Under the pieces are notes generated by a model that was given only the letters and a program-made list of their open reading frames with translations, did no database searches and had not been told where the DNA came from. A program made the position numbers and the translations under genes. 64,000 nt of DNA from Pantoea sp. CCBC3-3-1 (GTDB lineage: Bacteria; Pseudomonadota; Gammaproteobacteria; Enterobacterales; Enterobacteriaceae), in NCBI RefSeq assembly GCF_007981265.1, contig NZ_CP034363.1:3596001-3660000 (forward strand), given 5' to 3'. Positions 1 through 10,088 of the stretch are shown here, piece after piece; positions within the stretch are counted from its first letter, which is position 1, and each line of letters opens with the position of its first letter.

Positions 1-1
1 C

Positions 2-130
2 GGCTTTAATGAGGTGTGGCAGGTGGCTGCCGGGGCGGTTGTACTCGGCGTAATCATTTTCTGGCCGGTACGTGCTTTTGCTGCTTTTAAAGCCCGCCGC
101 CGCGATATCCCCTGGCTTAAGTATTTTTAA
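2..130 (+). CDS. C-terminal end of an unidentified membrane protein (partial)
   Basis: Only the last 42 codons are present; the gene begins before the window. The readable tail has a hydrophobic stretch (VAAGAVVLGVIIFW), then a basic segment (KARRRD) and the C-terminus WLKYF. This is what a final membrane helix followed by a short cytoplasmic tail looks like. Its stop codon shares bases with the stop of the convergent gene ypfG, so the two genes meet end to end with no terminator between them. The family cannot be named from this fragment. Confidence 0.55.
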   Translation, partial: GFNEVWQVAAGAVVLGVIIFWPVRAFAAFKARRRDIPWLKYF

Positions 131-1209
131 TCACCCACCGCCGGAGCATCAGCTGCGGATGTCTCACGGGTTTCACTGGTCCACAGCGTGGGCCAGTCAT
201 CGCTACTGTGCCAGGCGTCACAGGTGCCCTCTTCCGCATATTCAGCCAGCACAAATTCGCGGCCATTATATTGCCAGCGCGTGGCGGTGCCACAATCGCC
301 CAGCCCGCGTCCTTTACTGTAGGTCAGCAGTTCGCTTTTGCTGGCATCGTACTGCGCGTTAATCAGCTCCAGCTTTTTGTCGCTATGGTGTGGCGGCACA
401 AAAGGCAGCGTCAGGGTGAGCCCCCGGGCCACATAAGGCTGAGTGCGTGTGACTTCAAAAGCCAGATCGATAACGTTATAAGCGCCCATTTCACAACTCA
501 CCAGCAGTAACGCTTTTTTGTCGCTAAGGGGTGCCACGCTGACCTCGCGTCGCTGTGGATCCAGCGAGCAACGATCGGTATTAACGCGCCAGGTGCCGAA
601 GTCAATCAGGCCGGTGGTCTCTTCCTGAGTCAGTGCCTGCGGAACATTACGCGGAGCAGAAAGTGTCGGCTGCGCAGCCGGTGCCGGTACGTCGGTGCGG
701 CTGCCGGGTTTAATCCACGCGCTGGTGCTGTTTACCCTTCCCTGCGTCTCATCCATCAGCAGCAGTGCCGCTTTCAAACCGTGTAAAGAGACAGATGAGC
801 GTGGCCGATAGAGTAGCTGGATAGTGTTGGTATCCATCACCTGTAACAGAAACTCGTTGATAGAAATGGCGTGTGAGGTGCTCAGATGGTGAGTTTGCAC
901 ATCCCAGTGCTTGAGATCGAGCCTGAGGCGCTGACCGTCGAGCAGCAAATTATCTTTCAGTGCCGCGCCGTTCAGTTCACCCGAAAAGCGGTTACCGTAA
1001 TCAATGCGCAATAAAGGGCGATCGTCTGCGCCAGCCTGACGGCTGATGGTCATGACCAGCCCTTTATCGCCCGGAAAATTACGGGCTACACAGCTGTTCT
1101 GGTTATTACAGGTAATCTGCCAGTCAGAAAACGTTTTTTGTAAAGGTTCGCCATGCGCTGCCACAACAAAAAAAATTAGCACGAAAGGTAATTTCATCCA
1201 GTAACGCAT
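127..1209 (-). CDS. ypfG: DUF1176 family secreted protein YpfG
   Basis: This is a 360-residue protein with an N-terminal signal peptide (hydrophobic LPFVLIFFVVAAHG, cleavage probably after AHG), so it is expected in the periplasm. The mature part fits the DUF1176 family, whose role is unknown: paired cysteines (ITCNNQNSCVARN, GDCGTATRW, EEGTCDAW), the DWQITC opening, and a C-terminal domain ending near a WPTLW motif. In E. coli ypfG lies next to nudK, as it does here. The start used is ATG with a weak upstream AAGG; an internal ATG four codons later is also possible. It converges on the partial gene at the window edge. Confidence 0.8.
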   Translation of the reverse strand: MRYWMKLPFVLIFFVVAAHGEPLQKTFSDWQITCNNQNSCVARNFPGDKGLVMTISRQAGADDRPLLRIDYGNRFSGELNGAALKDNLLLDGQRLRLDLKHWDVQTHHLSTSHAISINEFLLQVMDTNTIQLLYRPRSSVSLHGLKAALLLMDETQGRVNSTSAWIKPGSRTDVPAPAAQPTLSAPRNVPQALTQEETTGLIDFGTWRVNTDRCSLDPQRREVSVAPLSDKKALLLVSCEMGAYNVIDLAFEVTRTQPYVARGLTLTLPFVPPHHSDKKLELINAQYDASKSELLTYSKGRGLGDCGTATRWQYNGREFVLAEYAEEGTCDAWHSSDDWPTLWTSETRETSAADAPAVGD

Positions 1210-1576
1210 TGATAACCTTTATCCCCGGGCGGCAGTGGAGCAGAGTGAAGCATAAGCATAGCGCAGTGATTGCCGGTCAGTGGCGTAAGTCAGCAACTGC
1301 GACAGCAATTTATGCACATCGTTAAACAGTTTCAAGCTGATTCTGGTCTCAAGCCAGAGGCTATCATGCCGCCTGGGATCGGTGCGCTCAATCAGATTAG
1401 TCGGACAAGGATCGCCCGATAGCGCCTGTTGCCGCAACCCCGGCAGCAGCCGGCTCGCTATTCTTATTCTCTTTGTCGGGATAAAAAACGTATTTCATCT
1501 TAATAAACAGGGCCAGTGCGATTAGTGTGATTGTTATCACTTTTTAAGCTGATAACGCGCACAGGGCCAATGCCGG
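1210..1576. other. ypfG-nudK intergenic region, no convincing gene
   Basis: This 367-bp gap holds a CRP-like palindrome (entered separately). A 72-codon TTG-initiated reading frame on the minus strand (1219-1437) has no Shine-Dalgarno sequence and no recognisable family, so it is not called. Nothing else stands out. Confidence 0.5.
1526..1541. promoter_or_regulatory. CRP-like binding site
   Basis: The sequence is TGTGA, six bases, then TCACT, followed by a T-run. The CRP consensus is TGTGA-N6-TCACA, so nine of ten conserved positions match. It lies 36 bp past the nudK stop and about 320 bp upstream of ypfG. The distance to ypfG is long, so its target is unclear. The same bases also form a small hairpin followed by T5 on the plus strand, which could be the alternative explanation. 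Confidence 0.4.
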
Positions 1577-2161
1577 CTACTGAGGAAGTTTCAGCCAGCC
1601 TTCAATGAAAGCATGCTGCAACAGCATAACGGTTTTAGCATCCCTGATGCGGCCATCCTTGAGCATGGCCCATGCCTGTGGAAACGAAATTTCCATCACG
1701 TCGATATCTTCATCATCCACGCCGCCGCCCTCATTCGCGCGGGTTGCGTCATTATACTCGGCGGCAAAAAAGTGCAGCAGTTCGGTTACGCCGCCCGGCG
1801 ACATATAGAGCTCGTAAAGTTTCACCACTTCACCGACTTGATAACCGGTTTCTTCAATGGCTTCTTTACGGATACAGGCTTCCGGTGAGTCATCGTCCAG
1901 CAGCCCGGCGCAGGCTTCAATCAGCATGCCGCTTTGATTGCCGTTCAGCCAGGTGGCGATACGAAACTGACGCGTGAGGATCACGCTATTTTTCTTACGA
2001 TTATAAAGCAGGATGGTTGCGCCATCGCCGCGATCGTAAACTTCGCGCTTATGCCGCAGCGTTACGCCATCTTTGTTGGTGAGTTCGTAGGTGAAATTGC
2101 GCAGGACAAACCAGTTTTCGGAGAGGATTTTATCTTTTATGACGTTGATTTTGACTGACAT
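1577..2161 (-). CDS. nudK: GDP-mannose pyrophosphatase (Nudix) NudK
   Basis: The 194-residue Nudix hydrolase closely resembles E. coli NudK, which splits GDP-mannose to GMP and mannose-1-phosphate and acts on some other nucleotide sugars. The Nudix box lies at residues 86-107 (GLLDDD...KEAIEETGY). Its catalytic EAIEETGY helix is intact, and it shows the one-residue-shorter spacing typical of this subfamily. The ATG follows a GGAG five bases upstream. It lies downstream of ansP on the same strand, but a strong terminator separates them, so it probably has its own promoter in the 120-bp gap. Confidence 0.92.
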   Translation of the reverse strand: MSVKINVIKDKILSENWFVLRNFTYELTNKDGVTLRHKREVYDRGDGATILLYNRKKNSVILTRQFRIATWLNGNQSGMLIEACAGLLDDDSPEACIRKEAIEETGYQVGEVVKLYELYMSPGGVTELLHFFAAEYNDATRANEGGGVDDEDIDVMEISFPQAWAMLKDGRIRDAKTVMLLQHAFIEGWLKLPQ

Positions 2162-2223
2162 AGAGGCTCCATTGCGTTAAGCGGGACCCCATCATCTTAA
2201 GGTGAACGTTAGCGGAAAACTAT

Positions 2224-2272
2224 CTTAAAGAAACCCGCCGCGCTCTGCTATTGCAGTCAGGGCGCGGCGGGT
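2224..2272 (-). terminator. Rho-independent terminator of ansP
   Basis: An 11-bp GC-rich stem (ACCCGCCGCGC paired with its complement at 2262-2272) carries a small inner hairpin. On the minus strand it is followed by TTTCTTTAA. It lies directly after the ansP stop. Confidence 0.8.
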
Positions 2273-2282
2273 AATTCAGCGC

Positions 2283-3770
2283 TTAATGTGCTGACTTTTC
2301 GTGCAGTTCGTCAGCCTCTTCAGGCTCGTGGTGCTCTTCCTGAGCCAGCGCATTGGCGCGTTTACGCACGCCAAACCAGCCAAGAACCAGGATCACCGCA
2401 ATCACCGGAATGGAAGCGATAGTGTAGGTGCCGTTCGGATAATCAAACGCCATCAGCACCAGTACGCTAACCAGGAACAGCAGCGTCAGCCAGGAGGTAA
2501 ACGGCGCCCATGGCAGCTTAAAGCTTACGTCTTCCGCCTTGCCTTCTTTGATCGCTTTGCGCAGGCGCATCTGGCATACCACGATAAAGCCCCAGGAGGT
2601 GATGATACCCAGTGAAGCGATGTTCAGCACAATCTCAAACACGCGGGAAGGCACGATATAGTTGAGGTACACCCCAACAATATAAACGCCAATCGTCACC
2701 AGGATGCCCATGTAAGGAACCTGTTGACCGCTCATTTTTGACATGAACTTTGGCGCAGATCCCCCCATCGACATCGAACGCAGAATACGACCGGTTGAAT
2801 AAAGGCCGGAGTTCAGGCTCGACAGCGCTGCGCTCAGCACCACGATATTCATGATGCTGCCAATGTAAGGCACACCCAGCTTCGAGAAGAAGGTCACAAA
2901 CGGACTTTGGCCCGCCTGATAAGCGTTCCACGGCAGCAGCAGCACCAGCAGCACCACAGAACCGACGTAGAATAAACCAATACGCCAGATCACACTGTTA
3001 ATGGCTTTAGGCAGCATGGTTTTCGGGTCTTTACACTCGCCCGCCGCCGTTCCTACCAGCTCAATAGAGGCGAAGGCGAACACCACTCCCTGTACCAGTA
3101 CAAAGGCCGCCAGGATCCCATGCGGGAAGAAACCGCCGTTATCACTAATCAGGTGGAAACCGGTGGTGTTGCCATCCAGCATTTTACCGCTGCCCAGGAA
3201 CACCACGCCGACAATCAGGAAGATAGCAATCGCCAGGACTTTAATTAGCGCAAACCAGAACTCCATTTCTGCAAACCATTTCACGCCAATCATATTCATT
3301 GTGCCGACAATCGCCAGCGCACCGAGGGCGAAAACCCACTGTGGAACGTCGCCGAAAGCGCCCCAGTAGTGCATATAAAGCGCTACTGCGGTGATATCAA
3401 CAATGCCGGTCATCGCCCAGTTGACGAAATACATCCAGCCCGCCACGTAGGACGCTTTTTCGCCAAGGAATTCACGTGCATAAGAAACGAAGCTGCCGCT
3501 GGAAGGACGATGTAAAACCAGTTCGCCTAACGCACGCAGTATAAAGAAGGAGAAGATGCCACAAACCAGATAGACAATTGCCAGGGCCGGACCCGCAATT
3601 TGCAAACGAGCACCGGCACCAAGGAACAGGCCCGTACCAATCGCACCGCCAATAGCAATCATCTGCACGTGCCGGTTATCCATCGCTTTGTGATAGCCGG
3701 AATCATGAGAATTTAACCAACGTCGTCTTGCGGCGCGCTTGTCTGCAACCGCTTTTTTATCAGCTTTCAT
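2283..3770 (-). CDS. ansP: L-asparagine permease AnsP
   Basis: This 495-residue amino acid/polyamine/organocation (APC) family transporter has about 12 membrane segments. It imports L-asparagine across the inner membrane in symport with protons. The N-terminal motif IAIGGAIGTGLFLGAG marks the substrate-binding unwound helix 1, and the sequence runs nearly colinear with E. coli AnsP through GMNWAMTGIVDITAVALYM-like and NTTGFHLI segments. The C-terminal tail is charged and rich in E and H (EEHHEPEEADELHEK). AGGAAAG precedes the ATG. In E. coli ansP lies elsewhere; here it occupies the place of aegA between nudK and narQ, so it is a lineage-specific arrangement. Confidence 0.93.
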   Translation of the reverse strand: MKADKKAVADKRAARRRWLNSHDSGYHKAMDNRHVQMIAIGGAIGTGLFLGAGARLQIAGPALAIVYLVCGIFSFFILRALGELVLHRPSSGSFVSYAREFLGEKASYVAGWMYFVNWAMTGIVDITAVALYMHYWGAFGDVPQWVFALGALAIVGTMNMIGVKWFAEMEFWFALIKVLAIAIFLIVGVVFLGSGKMLDGNTTGFHLISDNGGFFPHGILAAFVLVQGVVFAFASIELVGTAAGECKDPKTMLPKAINSVIWRIGLFYVGSVVLLVLLLPWNAYQAGQSPFVTFFSKLGVPYIGSIMNIVVLSAALSSLNSGLYSTGRILRSMSMGGSAPKFMSKMSGQQVPYMGILVTIGVYIVGVYLNYIVPSRVFEIVLNIASLGIITSWGFIVVCQMRLRKAIKEGKAEDVSFKLPWAPFTSWLTLLFLVSVLVLMAFDYPNGTYTIASIPVIAVILVLGWFGVRKRANALAQEEHHEPEEADELHEKSAH

Positions 3771-4083
3771 TTTCTTTCCTAATTATCCTGTCCACAGTGA
3801 TAAGGCTGTCCTTCCTGGACATCCTGATTTCTGCCTTGCCAACCAAACGATTGCGTACAGACGCAAAAAATTCGGGCAAGTTCCCGCTTCCTGTAGTTAT
3901 TATCTTGAGGGAAGAAGGAGAAATGCGGCGATGCATCCTAACCGTTCTGTAAAGCCGACGCAAAAAATCTGTGGTGGAAATCGTTAGGTTTTGTGATTCT
4001 GACTGAAGGACGCAAAAAAAACCGGCCGCATCTTGCGGTCGGTTCAGTGAAATCACTAAGGCTACACTGGGACTAACTGATAC
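3771..4083. other. ansP upstream region
   Basis: This gap between ansP and the DUF1471 gene, both on the minus strand, must contain the ansP promoter. Apart from the terminator of the DUF1471 gene at its right end, I see no gene or clear operator. A 98-codon minus-strand frame (3760-4056) runs into ansP and looks spurious. Confidence 0.5.
4014..4043 (-). terminator. Terminator of the DUF1471 gene
   Basis: A 10-bp stem (ACCGGCCGCA / TGCGGTCGGT, one G-U wobble) with a TCT loop is followed on the minus strand by eight Ts. It is placed about 40 bp after the stop codon. Confidence 0.85.
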
Positions 4084-4359
4084 TTAACGGTAAATCTCGG
4101 CGTTACCACTCCACAGGCTGGAGTCGCCGGGGGTGTCGGCACGGATGATTCGATAATGGGTCGCACCCATCTCTTCTGCCTTTTGCGCCAGCTGCGCGGT
4201 GGCATCATCCAGAGAACCGCTTACGCCCTGCACGGAAACCGTGCCCATTTGTTGCAGATTCTGAGTCTGACTCTCATCGACCTGAGTGGCCGCTAAGGTT
4301 GAAAATGACGCTGTCGTTAAAAAGGCGGCGGCAATCAGACCGGCTAATTTCGTCTTCAT
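4084..4359 (-). CDS. YdgH/BhsA/McbA-like DUF1471 small periplasmic protein
   Basis: The 91-residue protein begins with a signal peptide (LAGLIAAAFLTTASFSTLAA, cleavage after LAA), leaving a mature domain of about 68 residues. The pattern MGTVSVQGVSGSLDDA...KAEEMGATHYRIIRA is the DUF1471 fold: a strand, a helix, then GA.YY.I. Members such as BhsA, McbA and YhcN are stress-induced periplasmic proteins linked to biofilm and acid or oxidative stress, but no single function holds for the family. The ATG sits seven bases after GAGGAG. It stands alone with its own terminator, so it is likely monocistronic. The specific paralogue cannot be assigned. Confidence 0.85.
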   Translation of the reverse strand: MKTKLAGLIAAAFLTTASFSTLAATQVDESQTQNLQQMGTVSVQGVSGSLDDATAQLAQKAEEMGATHYRIIRADTPGDSSLWSGNAEIYR

Positions 4360-4720
4360 AGGATGCTCCTCGTCGGGTCCTGCTGGACATTCATTTTGTT
4401 AACGTCAGTGATTATGAGCGACGCAATGAAAAGCAGCGTGGGCAGCAGGTAAAGGCGTTAAAGGAATGTGAAGCCTATGAAGATTTTTAAAAAGAAGCGT
4501 CAATGAAAGTTACATTTTTTATAGCCTGTAACTTTGTGTGAATGGCGTGGGCATAAATAGCTAAATATTGTCCTACTCTATTCCTCGCTACGCTTCGCTT
4601 CAAGCGATACGGCGCACAATTTTGATATTCGACAAAGGAGAGTGAGCTGCTGGCAAATGCCCCTTTTGATGACGTTATACTGCCGCTCGTTTGCACCCTG
4701 CTCAGCCTGAGGAAGGAAGA
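4360..4720. other. Divergent intergenic region of DUF1471 gene and narQ
   Basis: The 361-bp spacer must hold promoters for both neighbours. A half-conserved FNR-like motif (TTGAT, four bases, GACAA at 4622-4635) lies about 90 bp before narQ, and a small hairpin CGCTT/AAGCG lies near 4595. Neither is strong enough to call as a site. No gene was found. Confidence 0.45.
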
Positions 4721-6391
4721 ATGTTGAAACGCTCCGTCACCCGCAGCCTCGCCCGCACGCTCTTTGCCATTGTACTTCTCTCCGTTCTCAGCTCCACCCT
4801 GGCTTTATTGACGCTTTCCGCCAGCCTGCGCGATGCCGAAGCGATTAACATTGCGGGCTCACTGCGAATGCAAAGCTATCGACTGGCCTGGGATGCCGCA
4901 GCCGACTCAGCGGGCCTGGCCCATAATATCGATCTCTATCAGCAGACGGTCGAGGCACCGGTCCTGCACGCATTAGAACGTGCATGGGTCCCTGACAGCG
5001 TGAAGGCGCGTTATCACGCGCTACAGCTCAGCTGGCGCGAGCTACGCCCCCTGCTGCTGAGCGGTAACACCGCCAGCTATCAGCAAAATGTCTCTCGCTA
5101 TGTTACTCAGATCGATCGGTTTGTACTGGCCCTGCAACGCTGGGCAGAATTGAAAATGAAACTGGTTGCCAGCGCCTGCCTGCTGGGATTTGTGGCGATT
5201 GCGCTGCTGGTGTTATGGACGCTGCGGCGGGTGAAAAAAGAAGTTGTTATCCCGCTACACCAGCTGGTGACGGCCAGTCAGCAGATCGAGCAGGCCAACT
5301 TCCATTATGCCCCGCTGGAGACAACGCTTCCCAACGAGCTGGGCGTACTGGCGCAAGCGTTTACCCATATGTCTGAAGCGTTGGAAAAACAGTACATCTG
5401 GCTGGAGCAGGCGGTGAAAGAGAAAACCCGCGATCTGCTTCAGGCCAATCGTCGGCTGGCGCTGTTATATCAATGTTCAGAAATGCTGCGCGGCCGAAAC
5501 AGCCATGCTTACTCTGACGTTCTGCACCGGGTACGGGAACATGAAAATCTGCATGCCATAGCGCTGGTTGCGCAGCCTCAATGGCAGATTCAAATGGGCG
5601 AGCCATGTGCGGATCTCACCTGGCAAACGCTGCCGCTTGATTTGGCATCGGATAAGCACGTTGCCGAGCTGCGCTGGCAGGCGCAGGAAAGTGAGCCGCC
5701 GCTGATGCAGGGGCTGGCAACGATGCTGGCGCGTTCGCTACAGCTGGAAAATGCTGAGCAATCGATGCGGCACCTGTTATTAATGGAAGAGCGCGCCACC
5801 ATCGCCCGTGAACTGCATGACTCCCTGGCCCAGTCTCTGGTTTATTTACGCATTCAGATGGTCCGCCTGAAGCGGGCAATGGGCGAGAGCAGCCCGCCAG
5901 CTCAGGCGATAACAGGAGAAATCGATCGGGCGCTTACTGAAGCTAATCGTCAGCTGAGAGAGTTACTCACCACTTTTCGCCTGTCGGTTGAACCCGCTGA
6001 TTTGCTTACCGCTTTGCGGCAGGTCATCGCGCCGCTGCAAACGGAAGCGAAAATTCTGCTGGAGGGAGAACAGACGTTGCATCTTAGCGCGGCTCAGCAG
6101 GTACACGTCTTGCAGATCGTTCGGGAAGCCTTGCTGAATGCCATTCGTCATGCCAGCGCAACGCAAATTATCGTGCGCTGTATGCCGGACACAACCCCTA
6201 ACCTGACCGTTGAAATTGAGGATAACGGGCCGGGGCTTAAAAAGCCTGAAGCACGACCGGGACACTACGGTTTGGCTATTATGCAGGAACGGGCCAGGAG
6301 CCTGCACGGAACACTCAAAATCAGCCAGTCTGCGGCGGGCGGGACAAAGGTCGCTTTCGTTTTTCCGCTCTCCGCTGAGGATTTTGCATGA
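4721..6391 (+). CDS. narQ: Nitrate/nitrite sensor histidine kinase NarQ
   Basis: The 556-residue inner-membrane kinase senses nitrate and nitrite and phosphorylates NarL/NarP, which are not in this window. Visible parts in order: TM1 (about 12-33), the periplasmic P-box that binds nitrate (AINIAGSLRMQSYRLA, residues 41-56, intact), TM2 (about 147-168), a HAMP linker, a signalling helix and GAF-like central module, the HisKA_3 helix with catalytic His in TIARELHDSLAQ, and a HATPase_c domain (N-box EALLNAIRHA, EDNGPGL, GHYGLAIM). The start was set at the ATG following GGAAGGAA rather than an upstream in-frame TTG. The P-box, not NarX-type length, and position next to acrD identify it as NarQ. 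Confidence 0.93.
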   Translation: MLKRSVTRSLARTLFAIVLLSVLSSTLALLTLSASLRDAEAINIAGSLRMQSYRLAWDAAADSAGLAHNIDLYQQTVEAPVLHALERAWVPDSVKARYHALQLSWRELRPLLLSGNTASYQQNVSRYVTQIDRFVLALQRWAELKMKLVASACLLGFVAIALLVLWTLRRVKKEVVIPLHQLVTASQQIEQANFHYAPLETTLPNELGVLAQAFTHMSEALEKQYIWLEQAVKEKTRDLLQANRRLALLYQCSEMLRGRNSHAYSDVLHRVREHENLHAIALVAQPQWQIQMGEPCADLTWQTLPLDLASDKHVAELRWQAQESEPPLMQGLATMLARSLQLENAEQSMRHLLLMEERATIARELHDSLAQSLVYLRIQMVRLKRAMGESSPPAQAITGEIDRALTEANRQLRELLTTFRLSVEPADLLTALRQVIAPLQTEAKILLEGEQTLHLSAAQQVHVLQIVREALLNAIRHASATQIIVRCMPDTTPNLTVEIEDNGPGLKKPEARPGHYGLAIMQERARSLHGTLKISQSAAGGTKVAFVFPLSAEDFA

Positions 6392-6572
6392 TAATTTACA
6401 TATTCTCCTTATTTTCTCCACGATTATGCCGTTGGTGGCGGGTAGAGTGAAAGCTTAACCAATCCGGTTGAATAACCAGAAAAATTTGTTGCAGGCTGCT
6501 TGTTGCAGTGCCGTCAGGGTGCGCCGCCAGACGCAACGCCTTTCCGATAAATAGCCCGGAGTGCACCATTCA

Positions 6573-9500
6573 ATGGCGAATTTTTTTATCGACCGTCCCA
6601 TTTTTGCCTGGGTCATTGCTATTTTGCTGTGTCTGACTGGCGCACTGGCAGTATTTTCTCTGCCCGTTGAGCAGTATCCCGAACTCGCGCCGCCTAACGT
6701 TCGCATTACCGCCAATTATCCTGGTGCTTCTGCACAAACGCTTGAGAATACCGTCACGCAGGTCATTGAGCAGAATATGACCGGCATCGATAACCTGATG
6801 TACATGTCCTCTCAAAGCAGCAATACCGGGCAGGCGACCATTACGTTGACCTTCGTTGCGGGCACCAATCCGGATGAAGCGCGCCAGCAGGTGCAAAACC
6901 AGCTGCAAAGCGCGTTGCGTAAATTGCCTCAGGATGTTCAGTCGCAAGGGGTTACGGTAACAAAGACGGGTGATACCAATATTCTGATGGTGGCTTTTGT
7001 CTCCACTGACGGCAGCATGGACAAGCAGGATATCTCCGATTATGTCGCCAGTAATATTCAGGACCCGCTAAGCCGCATCGATGGCGTAGGCCAGGTTGAT
7101 GCTTATGGCTCGCAGTACGCCATGCGCATCTGGCTCGATCCGAATAAAATGATCGACTATGCGCTGACCACCAGCGACATTGTCAGCGCTATCGAGTCGC
7201 AAAACAGCCAGGTCGCGGTCGGCCAGCTGGGCGGATTACCCTCTGTCGATCGCCAGGCGCTGAACGCCACCATCAACTCTCAATCGCTGTTAACCACGCC
7301 AGAACAGTTCCGCAATATTACGCTGCGGGTTAATCAGGATGGTTCAGAGGTGAAGCTCAGCGACGTTGCCAGCGTAGCGCTTGGGGCAGAGAAATATGAT
7401 TTCCTCAGTCAGTACAACGGCCAGGCCGCATCAGGGCTTGGCGTAAAGCTCGCTTCCGGTGCTAACGAGCTGCAAACCGATGAGCTGGTGCGGGCGCGTA
7501 TCGACGAGCTTTCCCATTTCTTTCCCCACGGTCTGAAGGCGGAAATTGCTTACGAAACCACGCCGTTTGTTACTGCATCAATCCGCGACGTCGTGAAGAC
7601 GCTTATTGAGGCCATCATCCTGGTCTTTGTCGTCATGTATCTTTTCCTGCAAAACTTCCGCGCAACCTTAATTCCGACGATTGCCGTTCCCGTCGTGCTG
7701 CTGGGTACGTTTGCCATACTTTCGGCCTGCGGCTTCAGTATCAATACGCTCACCATGTTTGCCATGGTGCTGGCAATAGGCCTGCTGGTGGATGACGCCA
7801 TCGTGGTAGTGGAAAACGTCGAACGCATTATGAGTGAGGAAGGTTTATCACCGCGTGAGGCCACCCGCAAATCAATGGGGCAGATTCAGGGCGCACTGGT
7901 GGGCATTGCGCTGGTGCTGTCCGCCGTGTTTGTGCCTATGGCTTTTTTTGGCGGCACCACCGGCGCCATTTACCGTCAGTTCTCCGTCACCATCGTTTCC
8001 GCCATGGTGCTTTCGGTACTGGTGGCGATGATCCTGACCCCTGCCCTTTGCGCCACGCTGCTTAAACCCCTGCCTGCGGGGCAACATCACGAGCGCCGGG
8101 GCTTCTTCGGCTGGTTCAACCGCATGTTTAACCGCAATGCTGCGCGTTACGAACGGGGCGTCGGTCGCATTTTATCAAAAGTCGGGCGCTGGCTGATTCT
8201 GTACGTCGTGATCATTGCGGGCATGGCCTTGCTGTTTCTGCATCTGCCCACTTCTTTTTTGCCGCTGGAGGATCGCGGCGTCTTTACGACCCAGGTTCAG
8301 CTGCCGCCAGGCTCCACGTTGCAGCAAACAAATAAAGTCGTGGATAAGGTCGAGCAGTATTACCTCACCCAGGAGAAAGACAATGTGGTCTCCGTTTTCT
8401 CAACCATTGGTGCCGGGCCGGGCGGTAACGGTCAGAACGTGGCGCGTATGTTTGTGCGGCTGAAAGACTGGGACGAACGCAGCGGCGCAGAAAATACCTC
8501 TTTTGCCATTATCGAACGGGCTACTGCGGCCTTTAAACGTATTCGCGAGGCTCGCGTTATCGCCAGCAGCCCGCCAGCCATAACCGGCATGGGTAACTCC
8601 GCCGGTTTTGATATGGAGCTTCAGGATCATGCGGGGCTGGGTCACGATGCGTTAATGAAAGCGCGCGACCAGCTGTTGGCCGAGGCCGAAAGAGATCCCT
8701 CGCTGGCCAGGGTTCGTCATAATGGTTTGGACGACACGCCACAGCTGAGAATCGATGTCGATCAGCACAAGGCGCAGGCGTTGGGCGTTTCTGTTGATGA
8801 TATTAACGCTACGCTACAGACCGGCTGGGGATCGACTTACGTCAACGATTTCCTTGACCGGGGCCGGGTGAAAAAAGTTTATGTTCAGGCCGCCGCTCCG
8901 TTCCGTATGCTGCCGGACGACATCAGCAAATGGTACGTGCGCAACAGCAGTGGCAGCATGGTGCCTTTCACCGCATTCGCCTCCACCCGTTGGGAAACCG
9001 GTTCGCCGCGTCTGGAGCGTTATAACGGTTATTCCGCCGTAGAGATTGTCGGTGAATCCGCCAGCGGCGTCAGTACCGGTACAGCAATGGATGTTATGGA
9101 AAAGTTGGTCAACAAGCTGCCCACCGGCTTTGGCTTGCAGTGGACCGGCGCTTCTTATCAGGAGCGCATGTCCGGTACCCAGGCGCCCGCGCTGTACGCC
9201 ATTTCGCTGCTGGTGGTTTTTCTGTGTCTCGCCGCACTCTATGAAAGCTGGTCAATTCCCTTCTCGGTTATGCTGGTGGTGCCGCTGGGCGTGGTGGGTG
9301 CGCTGGTGGCAACCTGGCTGCGCGGTTTGGAGAACGACGTTTACTTCCAGGTCGGTCTGCTCACCGTGATTGGTTTGTCGGCGAAAAATGCCATCCTGAT
9401 CGTTGAGTTCGCCAATGAGATCAACAGCAAAGGACAGGATTTGTTAGCGGCCACGCTGGAAGCCTGTCGCCAGCGTCTGCGTCCGATATTAATGACCTCG

Positions 9501-9689
9501 CTGGCCTTTATTTTCGGCGTGCTGCCGATGACCATTGGTCAGGGTGCGGGTTCCAGCAGTCAGCATGCGGTAGGAACAGGCGTGATGGGCGGTATGATTT
9601 CCGCAACGTTATTAGCGCTTTTCTTTGTGCCGATCTTCTTCGTGTTAGTACGGCGGCGCTTTCCGATAAAAGAGAAGCCGGTCACATAA
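6573..9689 (+). CDS. acrD: RND multidrug efflux pump AcrD
   Basis: This 1038-residue RND inner-membrane transporter belongs to the proton-driven AcrB/AcrD class that exports aminoglycosides and other amphiphiles through a tripartite complex with a periplasmic adaptor (AcrA) and TolC. Neither partner is encoded here. Key features are the N-terminal [17 protein letters not shown], the proton-relay pair in [16 protein letters not shown], the [13 protein letters not shown] helix with its lysine, and two large periplasmic loops. Position between narQ and yffB matches E. coli acrD, supporting AcrD over AcrB. The ATG at this position follows GGAG; a GTG four codons upstream overlaps that GGAG and is less likely. 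A terminator follows. Confidence 0.93.
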   Translation: MANFFIDRPIFAWVIAILLCLTGALAVFSLPVEQYPELAPPNVRITANYPGASAQTLENTVTQVIEQNMTGIDNLMYMSSQSSNTGQATITLTFVAGTNPDEARQQVQNQLQSALRKLPQDVQSQGVTVTKTGDTNILMVAFVSTDGSMDKQDISDYVASNIQDPLSRIDGVGQVDAYGSQYAMRIWLDPNKMIDYALTTSDIVSAIESQNSQVAVGQLGGLPSVDRQALNATINSQSLLTTPEQFRNITLRVNQDGSEVKLSDVASVALGAEKYDFLSQYNGQAASGLGVKLASGANELQTDELVRARIDELSHFFPHGLKAEIAYETTPFVTASIRDVVKTLIEAIILVFVVMYLFLQNFRATLIPTIAVPVVLLGTFAILSACGFSINTLTMFAMVLAIGLLVDDAIVVVENVERIMSEEGLSPREATRKSMGQIQGALVGIALVLSAVFVPMAFFGGTTGAIYRQFSVTIVSAMVLSVLVAMILTPALCATLLKPLPAGQHHERRGFFGWFNRMFNRNAARYERGVGRILSKVGRWLILYVVIIAGMALLFLHLPTSFLPLEDRGVFTTQVQLPPGSTLQQTNKVVDKVEQYYLTQEKDNVVSVFSTIGAGPGGNGQNVARMFVRLKDWDERSGAENTSFAIIERATAAFKRIREARVIASSPPAITGMGNSAGFDMELQDHAGLGHDALMKARDQLLAEAERDPSLARVRHNGLDDTPQLRIDVDQHKAQALGVSVDDINATLQTGWGSTYVNDFLDRGRVKKVYVQAAAPFRMLPDDISKWYVRNSSGSMVPFTAFASTRWETGSPRLERYNGYSAVEIVGESASGVSTGTAMDVMEKLVNKLPTGFGLQWTGASYQERMSGTQAPALYAISLLVVFLCLAALYESWSIPFSVMLVVPLGVVGALVATWLRGLENDVYFQVGLLTVIGLSAKNAILIVEFANEINSKGQDLLAATLEACRQRLRPILMTSLAFIFGVLPMTIGQGAGSSSQHAVGTGVMGGMISATLLALFFVPIFFVLVRRRFPIKEKPVT

Positions 9690-9694
9690 CGAAT

Positions 9695-9721
9695 AAAGGC
9701 AGCCCGCAGGCTGCCTTTGTT
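9695..9721 (+). terminator. Terminator of acrD
   Basis: A 10-bp perfect stem AAAGGCAGCC / GGCTGCCTTT with a CGCA loop begins six bases after the acrD stop. The T-run is partly within the stem (TTTGTT). Confidence 0.85.
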
Positions 9722-9783
9722 ATATTCGGATACTGAAGGTAAAGCTTGTTGATGTTGTCGCCGAGCTTTTCTTTATGAATGTG

Positions 9784-9846
9784 TTACTTACGAGTCAACA
9801 TCACTTCGATAAAGTCTTTCCAGTTCCCCAGTTCTAAATCAATCAT
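9784..9846 (-). CDS. ypfM: Conserved 20-residue microprotein YpfM
   Basis: The reading frame encodes MIDLELGNWKDFIEVMLTRK, 20 residues, almost identical to the 19-residue YpfM that E. coli carries at the same place between acrD and yffB. The ATG is preceded by GAGGTG six bases upstream. The peptide looks like a short amphipathic helix with acidic and basic ends. Its function is unknown. Conservation of sequence, size, strand and neighbours makes it a real gene despite its length, which falls below common gene-caller limits. Confidence 0.88.
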   Translation of the reverse strand: MIDLELGNWKDFIEVMLTRK

Positions 9847-10088
9847 AAGTCACCTCTCGTTTTAGTGACGCCATTATAAGATTATTCCTAAAGCAAAGTG
9901 AACATCTTTCGTTCAACAACGCATCAACAAAACCAGGATTTATCCGAATATGTGGTGCGACGCACAGTTTAACCGATATGATTACCCAGGCAATTAATAG
10001 CAGTGTCATCATAAGGTTAGAAAGGTTTTTCTCATCAGAAAGAGGCGCTAAAAGAGAGGGAATATCACCAGTACTGGCTGTCAAGTGA

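Noticed and set aside
1219..1437. 72-codon TTG-started frame upstream of ypfG
   Set aside because: No Shine-Dalgarno sequence, no recognisable family, and the frame is open further upstream without a start, as in non-coding DNA.
3760..4056. 98-codon frame overlapping the ansP start
   Set aside because: It runs through the DUF1471 terminator and into ansP, so it is unlikely to be translated.
9839..10084. 81-codon minus-strand frame with one hydrophobic segment
   Set aside because: It starts at TTG without a ribosome site and its end runs up against the ypfM ribosome site; internal ATGs also lack one.
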